Source: Mucilaginibacter arboris (GTDB taxonomy: Bacteria > Bacteroidota > Bacteroidia > Sphingobacteriales > Sphingobacteriaceae). From it: DNA of 59,958 nucleotides. The notes beneath the pieces are model-generated. The model was not told the DNA's origin. It ran no database searches and was given only the letters and a program-made list of their open reading frames with translations. This document shows positions 49,400 to 56,544 of this stretch, in pieces (the first letter of the stretch is position 1; every line of letters starts with the position of its first letter). The translations under genes and the position numbers were made by a program. The DNA is taken from assembly GCF_009754915.1 (NCBI RefSeq), contig NZ_WPIK01000019.1, positions 1 through 59,958 of the forward strand. The letters are read 5' to 3'.

Positions 49400-49580
49400 G
49401 CACAATATGGGTTTGGCAAAAAACTGGCTGATGGAATAAACATCAACTTTTATTTTGCTATTTTGCTTTAGTTCCGGCAGAAGGAACAAAATTTAGTTGG
49501 TAAAAGAAGCATCAACATTTGAATATAAATTTAACTTTGGTTTGGTCTGACGTGTTTCAAATTCCAGTTCTTTGCCAAGC
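49400..49580 (+). repeat. Composite repeat B, copy 2
   Basis: Matches the reverse complement of 5350-5545, including CAGAAGGAACAAAATTTAG, a short repeat at 49490-49513 (TTTAGTTGGTAAAAGAAGC) and TTTCAAATTCCAGTTCTT. It starts 8 nt after the toxin gene. The reading frame seen in copy 1 is broken here. Confidence 0.7.
49490..49513 (-). repeat. Short interspersed repeat inside repeat B
   Basis: AATTTAGTTGGTAAAAGAAG followed by CATC. Confidence 0.75.
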
Positions 49581-49690
49581 CTTTTCCGTTGTGCGCCATA
49601 TTTCCGAACCGTTTAAAATGCTAAACAACCTTTTAAATTAATTATTTTATTAGACTATAATAATTTTCTAATTTTAAAAAAACGTTTACA

Positions 49691-50116
49691 ATGAAAAAAG
49701 CAATCGTTACTTTTTATTCCATTTTTGCAACACTCTTAATGTTAGAGTTTCTGCTGACTGTTTGGTCAATTATTTTTCATAAATCATTTTTTTTGAGCGA
49801 CACACTATTCAAGAATGACAACTTCATTATCCGCTTACTGATTCTTGTTGTTTGCTCATTGAGCTTACTTCAGATTTACCAATTGCTCATTAAAGGAAAA
49901 AATTTAACATCAATAAACTTTTGGATGTTATTGATGCTAAATTCCACATGCACCGTTTACTTAAAATATAGTAATGACTTTATTAATGCGGCTTATTTAA
50001 AAGTAAATACTGCTTTATTTTCAACAAGTTTCTTTATTTGGATAATGTTCCTTTTACTTGGAGTATCCTATAAGTCAATCACCTCAACTTTACTGAAAAG
50101 TCAAATAGCATTATAA
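49691..50116 (+). CDS. Hypothetical membrane protein
   Basis: 141 aa with four hydrophobic segments (FYSIFATLLMLEFLLTVWSII, FIIRLLILVVCSLSLLQIYQLLI, NFWMLLMLNSTCTVYL, TSFFIWIMFLLLGVSY). No family recognised. Very A/T-rich codon use. It is part of the accessory islet next to carA, alone in orientation between repeat B and repeat C. Confidence 0.6.
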   Translation: MKKAIVTFYSIFATLLMLEFLLTVWSIIFHKSFFLSDTLFKNDNFIIRLLILVVCSLSLLQIYQLLIKGKNLTSINFWMLLMLNSTCTVYLKYSNDFINAAYLKVNTALFSTSFFIWIMFLLLGVSYKSITSTLLKSQIAL

Positions 50117-50230
50117 GTCAAATTGTATCTTTTTATTTAGCTTTTTCTTTAAATAAATTCAGGACGAAGATAATACCTCCTGCTAGTCCGGATTTGTACT
50201 CCGGTCTTTCGAGTTTCAGATTTTAAATCT

Positions 50231-50290
50231 TTAAACTTTTATCCCAAAAAAACGGCATCAATAAAAAGACAATCTTTTCAGGTAGCCTTT
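50231..50290 (+). repeat. Composite repeat C, copy 2 (degenerate)
   Basis: TTAAACTTTTATCCCAAAAA.. with the short repeat drifted to CCCAAAAAAACGGCATC, then AATAAAAAGACAATCTTTTC. The paired AAAAGGC/GCCTTTT hairpin is lost. Confidence 0.6.
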
Positions 50291-50291
50291 C

Positions 50292-50333
50292 TATTTGTAT
50301 TTTAATTTTCTACGTAGAAAGAAAATACAAATA
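50292..50333. repeat. 42-nt palindrome downstream of the orphan VapB-like gene
   Basis: Outer arms TATTTGTATTTT / AAAATACAAATA and inner palindrome TTTCTACGTAGAAA. It sits 20 nt after the antitoxin stop, where a vapC gene would normally start, and may act as its terminator. Confidence 0.7.
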
Positions 50334-50353
50334 CTTATATCAAGCAATACCCA

Positions 50354-50596
50354 TTAAAATTCAATTTCCTTACTCTTGAAATTCGTGTTTGCTTTGATAT
50401 CAGCGATGATGAGTTCTTCTGCTGATTTTTGAGATGAAAATGCACCAAAAGAATTATAAAACCTGCTTTCAACAGTGTCGTTATCGTTTTTTAATAATTT
50501 TGAAAGGCTTTCAATTAACTCAATTTTATTTAGTGAACTTAAGCCTTTAAACAAATCGGTATAAGTTTCAATCAAGTGTTTGTCTGTAAAAGTCAT
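50354..50596 (-). CDS. Orphan VapB-type antitoxin-like protein
   Basis: 80 aa: MTFTDKHLIETYTDLFKGLSSLNKIELIESLSKLLK.. FYNSFGAFSSQKSAEELIIADIKAN, ending FKSKEIEF. This pattern (helical N terminus, then SFGAF-x-SE/KSAEELI-x-DI) is that of small antitoxins found directly upstream of PIN-domain toxins in Bacteroidota. Here no PIN gene follows immediately; the truncated vapC lies 1.6 kb further along the same strand. Confidence 0.65.
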   Translation of the reverse strand: MTFTDKHLIETYTDLFKGLSSLNKIELIESLSKLLKNDNDTVESRFYNSFGAFSSQKSAEELIIADIKANTNFKSKEIEF

Positions 50597-50685
50597 TCTG
50601 TTTGATCTGTGTAATTAAAGTTACAGATTTTTCTTCACGCAAGAAATAAAAAATGTAGAAGCTAACTTCTTTCGCTTTACTTGAA

Positions 50686-50745
50686 ATAAACTTTTATCCG
50701 ATAAAAACAGCATCAATAAAAAGGCCGCCTTTTTACAAGCAGCCT
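50686..50745 (+). repeat. Composite repeat C, copy 3
   Basis: ATAAACTTTTATCCGATAAA.. short repeat (50691-50714), then AATAAAAAGGCCGCCTTTTT and ACAAGCAGCCT. It lies downstream of carA and the AAAAAGGC/GCCTTTTT part may be its terminator. Confidence 0.7.
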
Positions 50746-50763
50746 GATTATATCTAATTCTAA

Positions 50764-50812
50764 CTTTCGGATTTCCCGTCTTCCTAACTTTCTGACTTTT
50801 TCCCAATCATCT
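50764..50812 (+). repeat. Direct repeat X3 (carA 3' end)
   Basis: Counterpart of X1. It covers the codons MIGKKSES and stop of carA on the minus strand and the following ~20 bases. Confidence 0.55.
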
Positions 50813-51896
50813 CCACAAAATCATCAAACAAATACCTTGAATCATGTGGGCCAGGAGAAGCTTCCGGGTGATACTGAACAGAAAAAGCTTTTTTACCTTT
50901 TACACGAATACCTTCAATCGAATTATCATTCAGGTTGATGTGCGTAATTTCTACTTTGTCAGAGTTTCTTACAGCATCTTGTACCACACCAAAACCATGA
51001 TTTTGTGAAGTAACTTCGCAATGGTTTTTAATAATATTTTTAACCGGATGATTGATGCCGCGATGTCCGTTAAACATTTTCTGTGTTGGAATATCATTTG
51101 CTAAAGCCAGTAATTGATGGCCCAAACAAATACCAAACATTGGTTTATCAGCCTCTAAAATATTTTTTACTGTATTGATTGCATAATCCATTGCAGCAGG
51201 ATCGCCGGGACCGTTGGAAATAAAGTAACCATCGGGAGCAAATTCCTGCATTTCTTCAAATGTAGTATAAGAAGGAAAAACACGTGCAAAAACACCACGC
51301 TCAGAAAAATTACGCAGGATGTTTTTCTTCACACCCAAATCTAAAACGGCAACCCGGTATTTAGAATTTTCATCACCAATATCATAAGTTTCATTAGTAG
51401 AAACCTGAGATGAAAGTTCAAGTCCTTCCATAGAAGGAACTTCGTTAAGCTTTGCTTTTAATGCATCCAAATCTAAAATTTCCGAAGAAATAATGGCATT
51501 CATGGCGCCTTTATCGCGGATATGGCGCACCAGTTCACGGGTATCAATATCAGAAATAGAAACGATATTTTGTTCCTGGAAGTAATCCTGGATAGATAAA
51601 TCAGCCTCTTTGCGGCTGTACTGGATGTTGTAGTTCTTGCAAACCAGGCCTGCAATCTGGATCTGCCCGGATTCTGTTTCATCATGATGGATACCATAAT
51701 TGCCGATATGCGCATTGGTGGTAACCATAATTTGCCCGAAGTAGGAAGGGTCGGTAAAAATTTCCTGGTAACCCGTCATGCCGGTATTAAAGCAAATTTC
51801 GCCTACCGTTGTACCGATTTTTCCGGCAGCTTTTCCATGGTAAACAGTACCGTCGGCCAGTAATAAAACTGCCGGAAGTTTGGTGAAGTTAGTCAT
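50784..51896 (-). CDS. carA: Carbamoyl-phosphate synthase small subunit
   Basis: 370 aa, full length. The N-terminal CPSase small-chain domain (LLADGTVYHGKAAGKIGTTVGEICFNTGMTGYQEIFTDPSYFGQIMVTTNAHIGNYG) is followed by a class I glutamine amidotransferase with FGICLGHQLLA (nucleophilic cysteine) and the histidine-glutamate part VQYHPEASPGPHDS. It supplies ammonia for carbamoyl phosphate, feeding pyrimidine and arginine synthesis. The large subunit gene is not in the window. Its 3' end is part of the direct repeat bounding an accessory islet. Confidence 0.96.
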   Translation of the reverse strand: MTNFTKLPAVLLLADGTVYHGKAAGKIGTTVGEICFNTGMTGYQEIFTDPSYFGQIMVTTNAHIGNYGIHHDETESGQIQIAGLVCKNYNIQYSRKEADLSIQDYFQEQNIVSISDIDTRELVRHIRDKGAMNAIISSEILDLDALKAKLNEVPSMEGLELSSQVSTNETYDIGDENSKYRVAVLDLGVKKNILRNFSERGVFARVFPSYTTFEEMQEFAPDGYFISNGPGDPAAMDYAINTVKNILEADKPMFGICLGHQLLALANDIPTQKMFNGHRGINHPVKNIIKNHCEVTSQNHGFGVVQDAVRNSDKVEITHINLNDNSIEGIRVKGKKAFSVQYHPEASPGPHDSRYLFDDFVEMIGKKSES

Positions 51897-51905
51897 GTCT
51901 TATCA

Positions 51906-51931
51906 AAAAAAAGGTGGATAAAAGAAGTATT
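51906..51931 (-). repeat. Short interspersed repeat
   Basis: AAAAAAGGTGGATAAAAGAAG followed by TATT, 9 nt upstream of the carA start, in the carA/panB divergent region. Confidence 0.7.
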
Positions 51932-52104
51932 CCCCAAAGGAAAAACAAGGGTGAAGCAGGCACGAAAAAATGAAAAAATAGCTTCTGAATTCACAGGGGA
52001 CAAAGGTAGTTTTTCTGCCGGATTTTTAGAAACAGAATTTAATGATTTTACAAACGGTTATTCTACATTTACAGTTTTAAAAATACAGCTTAAAAGATTA
52101 CAAG

Positions 52105-52920
52105 ATGTCTGTAAACAAAGAAGTTAAGAGAATAACCACCAATACTTTGCAGGAAATGAAGCAGCGCGGTGAGAAGATTTCTATGCTTACCGCATACGAT
52201 TTTTCGATGGCAACGATTGTAGAAGATGCCGGAATTGATGTGATGCTGGTTGGCGATTCGGCTTCCAACGTAATGGCCGGTCACGAAACTACCTTGCCCA
52301 TAACGCTTGATCAGATGGTTTATCACGCTTCGTCTGTTGTTCGTGCAGCTAAAAAAGCGCTGGTGGTGGTAGATTTGCCTTTTGGTTCTTACCAGGGAAA
52401 CTCTAAAGAAGCGCTGAATTCTGCTATCCGGATTATGAAAGAAGCCGGAGCGCACGCTGTAAAAATGGAAGGCGGAACGGAAATTGCAGAATCGGTTACC
52501 CGTATTCTGGCGGCTGGGATCCCGGTGATGGGACATTTAGGTTTAACGCCGCAATCCATTTACAAATTTGGAACTTATACGGTTAGGGCAAAGGAAGAAA
52601 CAGAAGCGATGAAACTAAAATCAGATGCGTTGGCTTTGCAGGAATTAGGTTGTTTTGGTGTGGTACTGGAAAAAATACCCGCAAAATTAGCACAGGAAGT
52701 AACCGAAAGTCTTGCTATTCCAACCATTGGCATTGGTGCAGGTGGCAATTGCGACGGACAGGTTTTGGTAATCCACGATATGTTGGGCATGAACAAAGGG
52801 TTTAAACCACGCTTTTTACGCCAGTATGCTAACCTGTTTGAAGAGATGAGCGGCGCAGTAAAAGCTTATATTCAAGATGTAAAGTCGAAAGATTTCCCGG
52901 GAGAGAAGGAGCAGTATTGA
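52105..52920 (+). CDS. panB: 3-methyl-2-oxobutanoate hydroxymethyltransferase
   Basis: 271 aa, full length. [52 protein letters not shown] with metal-binding D and E residues, [26 protein letters not shown]-type block ([27 protein letters not shown]). It makes ketopantoate from ketoisovalerate in pantothenate synthesis. panC is not adjacent. Confidence 0.95.
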   Translation: MSVNKEVKRITTNTLQEMKQRGEKISMLTAYDFSMATIVEDAGIDVMLVGDSASNVMAGHETTLPITLDQMVYHASSVVRAAKKALVVVDLPFGSYQGNSKEALNSAIRIMKEAGAHAVKMEGGTEIAESVTRILAAGIPVMGHLGLTPQSIYKFGTYTVRAKEETEAMKLKSDALALQELGCFGVVLEKIPAKLAQEVTESLAIPTIGIGAGGNCDGQVLVIHDMLGMNKGFKPRFLRQYANLFEEMSGAVKAYIQDVKSKDFPGEKEQY

Positions 52921-52935
52921 TTTTTTTTCGCCCTG

Positions 52936-52981
52936 CTGCCATTCCTCCTAACATCTGAATGCCAAGAGGAATGCTTTTTTT
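52936..52981 (+). terminator. Terminator whose U-tract is a short repeat
   Basis: ATTCCTC ... GAGGAAT arms with a ~20-nt loop, followed by GCTTTTTTTATC, which is the start of the short repeat at 52970-52995. It ends panB. Confidence 0.6.
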
Positions 52982-52995
52982 ATCACCTAAAAATC
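52970..52995 (+). repeat. Short interspersed repeat containing the purE stop codon
   Basis: AATGCTTTTTTTATCACC followed by TAAAAATC. The purE stop TAG (52987-52989 on the minus strand) lies in its tail. Confidence 0.75.
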
Positions 52996-53511
52996 AGAAG
53001 GGAAACCTTCTTTTTTCATTTCAGCGGCAGCATCTTCTACTTTTTTCGCCAGTTGGTTTTTATATTGAATGAGGTTTTGAACGAGATATTCATCTCCAAC
53101 AGCTAAGATCTGTGCAGCTAAAATTCCAGCGTTTTTGGCTGCATTTAAAGCAACGGTTGCGACAGGAATACCATTTGGCATTTGCAGGATTGATAACACA
53201 GAATCCCAGCCATCAATAGAATTACCGGATTTAACCGGTACACCAATTACCGGCAAATGCGTAAGTGAAGCTACCATCCCGGGCAAATGTGCGGCACCGC
53301 CAGCACCGGCAATGATCACTTTTAAACCACGGTCGGCAGCAGATTTGGCATAACTAAACATGCGTTCAGGCGTGCGATGTGCTGAAACTACAGTTATTTC
53401 AAATGCTACGCCTAATTCTTGTAAAACATCGGCAGCATCCTGCATGACTGGCAAATCTGATTTGCTGCCCATAATGATGGCTACTTTAATAGTATTTTGT
53501 GTTTGGTTCAT
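52987..53511 (-). CDS. purE: N5-carboxyaminoimidazole ribonucleotide mutase
   Basis: 174 aa. Class I PurE: IMGSKSDLPVM, VVSAHRTPERMFSYAK, GAGGAAHLPGMVA, PVIGVPVKSGNS. It converts N5-CAIR to CAIR in purine synthesis. It is the second gene after purK (98 nt between). The last codons and the stop run into a short interspersed repeat. Confidence 0.95.
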   Translation of the reverse strand: MNQTQNTIKVAIIMGSKSDLPVMQDAADVLQELGVAFEITVVSAHRTPERMFSYAKSAADRGLKVIIAGAGGAAHLPGMVASLTHLPVIGVPVKSGNSIDGWDSVLSILQMPNGIPVATVALNAAKNAGILAAQILAVGDEYLVQNLIQYKNQLAKKVEDAAAEMKKEGFPSDF

Positions 53512-53610
53512 AGGCTGTAATTAATAGTTTATGGCCAAGATTACAAGTTCAACAATAATGGTCAGAGAATATTTATAGTAGCTTCTATCAACTATAAACT
53601 CTGAACAAAC

Positions 53611-54750
53611 TTAACTCACCACCTTTAAAGTCTTCTGCACATACCGTGCTTTTTCAATCGCTTTCTCCCGATCGGCATCTATTGCCGTTACATGTCCCAT
53701 TTTACGCATCGGTTTAGTTAAAGCTTTGCCATAAAGATGGACGTAAACGCCTTCCAGTTTTAAAATTTCTTCCAGATTTTGATAAACAGCTGGCCCTTCG
53801 TGTCCTTCTTCACCCAAAATGTTAACCATTACTGCATTATTCAGGCAAGCGGTATTGCCCAGTGGCTGATTAAAAATAGCGCGTAAATGCTGCTCAAATT
53901 GAGAAACCACATTGCCTTCTATGGTTTGATGGCCGCTGTTGTGCGTACGCGGTGCTAATTCGTTAACCAATATGTTTCCGTGTTTGTCCAGAAACATTTC
54001 TACCGCAAGTAAACCAACAATATTCAGTTTTTCTGCAATCTGGATGGCAATGTGTTCTGCCCTTTCATGAATTTCAAAGTTTAACAGCGACGGCGAAATC
54101 AGGAACTCCACTAAATTTGCTTCCGGGTTAAACTCCATTTCTACCATCGGAAAAGTTTTTACTTCGCCAAGTGCATTTCTGGCTACGATTACGGCAATCT
54201 CTTTTTCAAAATCAATCAATTCTTCAATTACGCTGGGTTCTGTAAAAGCATTTTCCAGATACGATTCATCCCAAACCTTGTAAACGCCACGTCCGTCGTA
54301 ACCATCTTTTCTTAATTTCTGAATGTAAGGGTAATGAAAATGTTTTTCTTTTAGTTCCTCCACAGACGAAATGATCTTAAAAGCAGCAGTTGGAATATCG
54401 TTCTCTTTAAAAAACTGTTTTTGCAGGCCTTTGTCCTGGATGAGCCGGATAATACGCGATTGCGGGTAAACCAGTACGCCTTCTTTTTCTAATTGTGCCA
54501 GCGCATCTACGTTTACTTTTTCAATCTCAATCGTCAGCAAATCTGCTTGTTTGCCAAAATTGTAAACAGTTTCGTAATCGCTTAAAGAACCTACTACAAA
54601 CTCGTCGCACAGCTTTTTACATGGCGCGTTGCGGTCGGGGTCAAGCACTTTAACCGTTACATTGTAATTAATGGCTTGCTGGATCAGCATTCGCCCTAAC
54701 TGTCCGCCGCCTAAAATGCCAAGCTTTAAATCTCCGTAAAATGCTTTCAT
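53611..54750 (-). CDS. purK: N5-carboxyaminoimidazole ribonucleotide synthase
   Basis: 379 aa from the ATG at 54750 (a TTG frame 21 codons earlier runs through the promoter). ATP-grasp fold: LGILGGGQLGRMLIQQAINYNV, KLRKDGYDGRGVYK, EELIDFEKEIAVIVARN, VNELAPRTHNSGHQTIE. It makes N5-CAIR from AIR, ATP and bicarbonate. Upstream of purE, forming an operon; divergent from icd. Confidence 0.95.
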   Translation of the reverse strand: MKAFYGDLKLGILGGGQLGRMLIQQAINYNVTVKVLDPDRNAPCKKLCDEFVVGSLSDYETVYNFGKQADLLTIEIEKVNVDALAQLEKEGVLVYPQSRIIRLIQDKGLQKQFFKENDIPTAAFKIISSVEELKEKHFHYPYIQKLRKDGYDGRGVYKVWDESYLENAFTEPSVIEELIDFEKEIAVIVARNALGEVKTFPMVEMEFNPEANLVEFLISPSLLNFEIHERAEHIAIQIAEKLNIVGLLAVEMFLDKHGNILVNELAPRTHNSGHQTIEGNVVSQFEQHLRAIFNQPLGNTACLNNAVMVNILGEEGHEGPAVYQNLEEILKLEGVYVHLYGKALTKPMRKMGHVTAIDADREKAIEKARYVQKTLKVVS

Positions 54751-54770
54751 GTGCTGTTGCAAGTTTAAGG

Positions 54771-54778
54771 CAAAAATA
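54771..54778 (-). promoter_or_regulatory. Bacteroidota -7 element (TATTTTTG) of purK
   Basis: TATTTTTG on the minus strand, 20 nt before the purK ATG chosen here. It supports that start over the upstream TTG. Confidence 0.5.
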
Positions 54779-54830
54779 CGAATTAGACGAACCAATTTGC
54801 TTGTAACAGGCAATTTGCAGTAGTTAGCTG

Positions 54831-54838
54831 TATATTTG
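54831..54838 (+). promoter_or_regulatory. Bacteroidota -7 element (TATATTTG) of icd
   Basis: TATATTTG on the plus strand, 17 nt before the icd ATG; a TTTG at 54814-54817 is closer than the usual -33 spacing. Confidence 0.5.
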
Positions 54839-54855
54839 CCGCCTTACCAGATTTA

Positions 54856-56322
54856 ATGTTAATGAAAACCAAAGTAGCAGTTGCCAAAGGGGATGGAATA
54901 GGACCGGAAATTATGGATGCCGTTCTTAACATTTTTAAAGCCAGCGGTGTGCAGTTGGATTATGAATTTGTGGAGATGGGAAAATCTTATTTTGATGCAG
55001 GCCACTCCACCGGCATGACTGCCCGAGCTAAAGAAACCATTGAAAACCTGGGGCTTTTATTTAAAGGCCCGATGGAAACACCAAAAGGTAAAGGTGTAAA
55101 AAGTATTAATGTTACTGCACGAAAAGTTTGGAACACTTATGCCAACCAACGCGATTTCAGGACATTAAACGGTGTAAATACAGTGTTTTCAAGGGCAGGC
55201 GTAAATATCAATTTAACTATCATCCGCGAAAACCTGGAAGATACTTATGGCGGTATCGAGCATTTGCTTACCAATGATGTTGCTGTTGCCCGCCGTATTA
55301 TTACACGCCCCGGCTCAGAACAGGTAATTAAGTATGCTTTTGAAATGGCAAAGCGAAAAGGTTATACCAAATTAGCCTGCGGACATAAAGCCAATATCAT
55401 GAAGCTAACGGATGGTATGTTCCTGGAAACATTTTATGAGATTGCTAAAAGTTACCCGGAAATACAAGCTACCGATATTATTGTTGATGATTTGTGCATG
55501 AAACTGGTTAGCCGGCCGGAAACTTTTGAAGCTATTGTATTGACCAATTTACAAGGCGATATTGTTTCTGATCTGTGTGCCGGTTTGGTTGGCGGTTTAG
55601 GTTTTGCACCTTCTGCTAACATTGGTGATTTTATTTCGATTTTTGAAGCCGTTCACGGAACTGCGCCGGATATTGCAGGCCGTAATATTGCTAATCCAAC
55701 TGCTTTATTGTTATCCGGCGTAGCCATGCTGCGTTATTTAGGTTTAACAGAAAATGCCGCAACCATAGAAAATGCGCTGTTATATACCTTAGAGCAAGGC
55801 GTACATACCGGTGACTTTGGCGATAAAAATACGCCTTCCAGCAATACTACTGATTTTGCAAATGCCATTATTGCTAACCTGGGCAAAGCGCCGGAAAAAG
55901 GAAGCGCAGCATTACAGGCCAATTTTGAAAAGGCAACCAAAGCAGGCGAAAAACCAACCCGAAATAAAGTTACCGAAACGGAACCGGGCATCTCCGAAGA
56001 AATTATGGGCGCCGATATTTTTGTTGAAACTGTATTGCAGCCAAAACAATTAGCAGAACTGGCACAAAGCAAGCTAAACAATCAGTTTAAACTGGTGATG
56101 ATTTCTAACCGCGGTACACAAATATGGCCAACAGGTTCTGTTTTTACTGAATTGACTAATCAATCACGCTTTCGTTTTGAGAAAAACGAAGGACAGGAAA
56201 TCAACGCGAAAGATATTTTTAATCTGGCAGCTAATATTTCTGAGGTGATTAATGTTTGTTCTGTTGAGTTTCTGAAAAAATTTGGCGGCAAGCCAGGTTA
56301 CTCGCTGGCACAGGGACAATAG
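54856..56322 (+). CDS. icd: NADP-type isocitrate dehydrogenase with C-terminal extension
   Basis: 488 aa, longer than E. coli Icd because of a ~150-residue C-terminal domain (from about 340, then FVETVLQPKQLAELAQ.., QIWPTGSVFTELTNQSRFRFE), as in Thermus-type IDHs. Catalytic region: VAVAKGDGIGPEIMDAV, ETPKGKGVKSINVTARKVWNTYANQRDFRTL, IRENLEDTYGG, KANIMKLTDG, VDDLCMKLV, and EAVHGTAPDIAGRNIANPTA. It oxidises isocitrate to 2-oxoglutarate in the TCA cycle. A second ATG lies two codons in. NAD versus NADP use is not certain from sequence alone. Confidence 0.88.
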   Translation: MLMKTKVAVAKGDGIGPEIMDAVLNIFKASGVQLDYEFVEMGKSYFDAGHSTGMTARAKETIENLGLLFKGPMETPKGKGVKSINVTARKVWNTYANQRDFRTLNGVNTVFSRAGVNINLTIIRENLEDTYGGIEHLLTNDVAVARRIITRPGSEQVIKYAFEMAKRKGYTKLACGHKANIMKLTDGMFLETFYEIAKSYPEIQATDIIVDDLCMKLVSRPETFEAIVLTNLQGDIVSDLCAGLVGGLGFAPSANIGDFISIFEAVHGTAPDIAGRNIANPTALLLSGVAMLRYLGLTENAATIENALLYTLEQGVHTGDFGDKNTPSSNTTDFANAIIANLGKAPEKGSAALQANFEKATKAGEKPTRNKVTETEPGISEEIMGADIFVETVLQPKQLAELAQSKLNNQFKLVMISNRGTQIWPTGSVFTELTNQSRFRFEKNEGQEINAKDIFNLAANISEVINVCSVEFLKKFGGKPGYSLAQGQ

Positions 56323-56332
56323 TTCGATACCG

Positions 56333-56357
56333 ATTTTTATGCCATAAAAGAAGCATT
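56333..56357 (-). repeat. Short interspersed repeat
   Basis: ATTTTTATGCCATAAAAG followed by AAGCATT, 10 nt after icd. With ATGCTTTTTTTG at 56376-56387 it can form a terminator hairpin (AAGCAT/ATGCTT). Confidence 0.75.
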
Positions 56358-56440
56358 CAGTTTTAATTAGCCGGATGCTTTTTTTGTTGATCACCACTTG
56401 CTTGTTCCCCTTCGTTCCAGTGTTTATCAGCAGGAATAGT

Positions 56441-56466
56441 CATGCTTCTTTTATCGGCATAAAATT
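56441..56466 (+). repeat. Short interspersed repeat
   Basis: CATGCTTCTTTTATCGGC followed by ATAAAATT, upstream of the GH13 gene. Confidence 0.8.
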
Positions 56467-56544
56467 ATTTCATTCCTGTTTCCCAATATCAAAAACAGGA
56501 AATTGCAAGGGTTGTTATGATGTTTCTCTTCACGCTGATACTTT

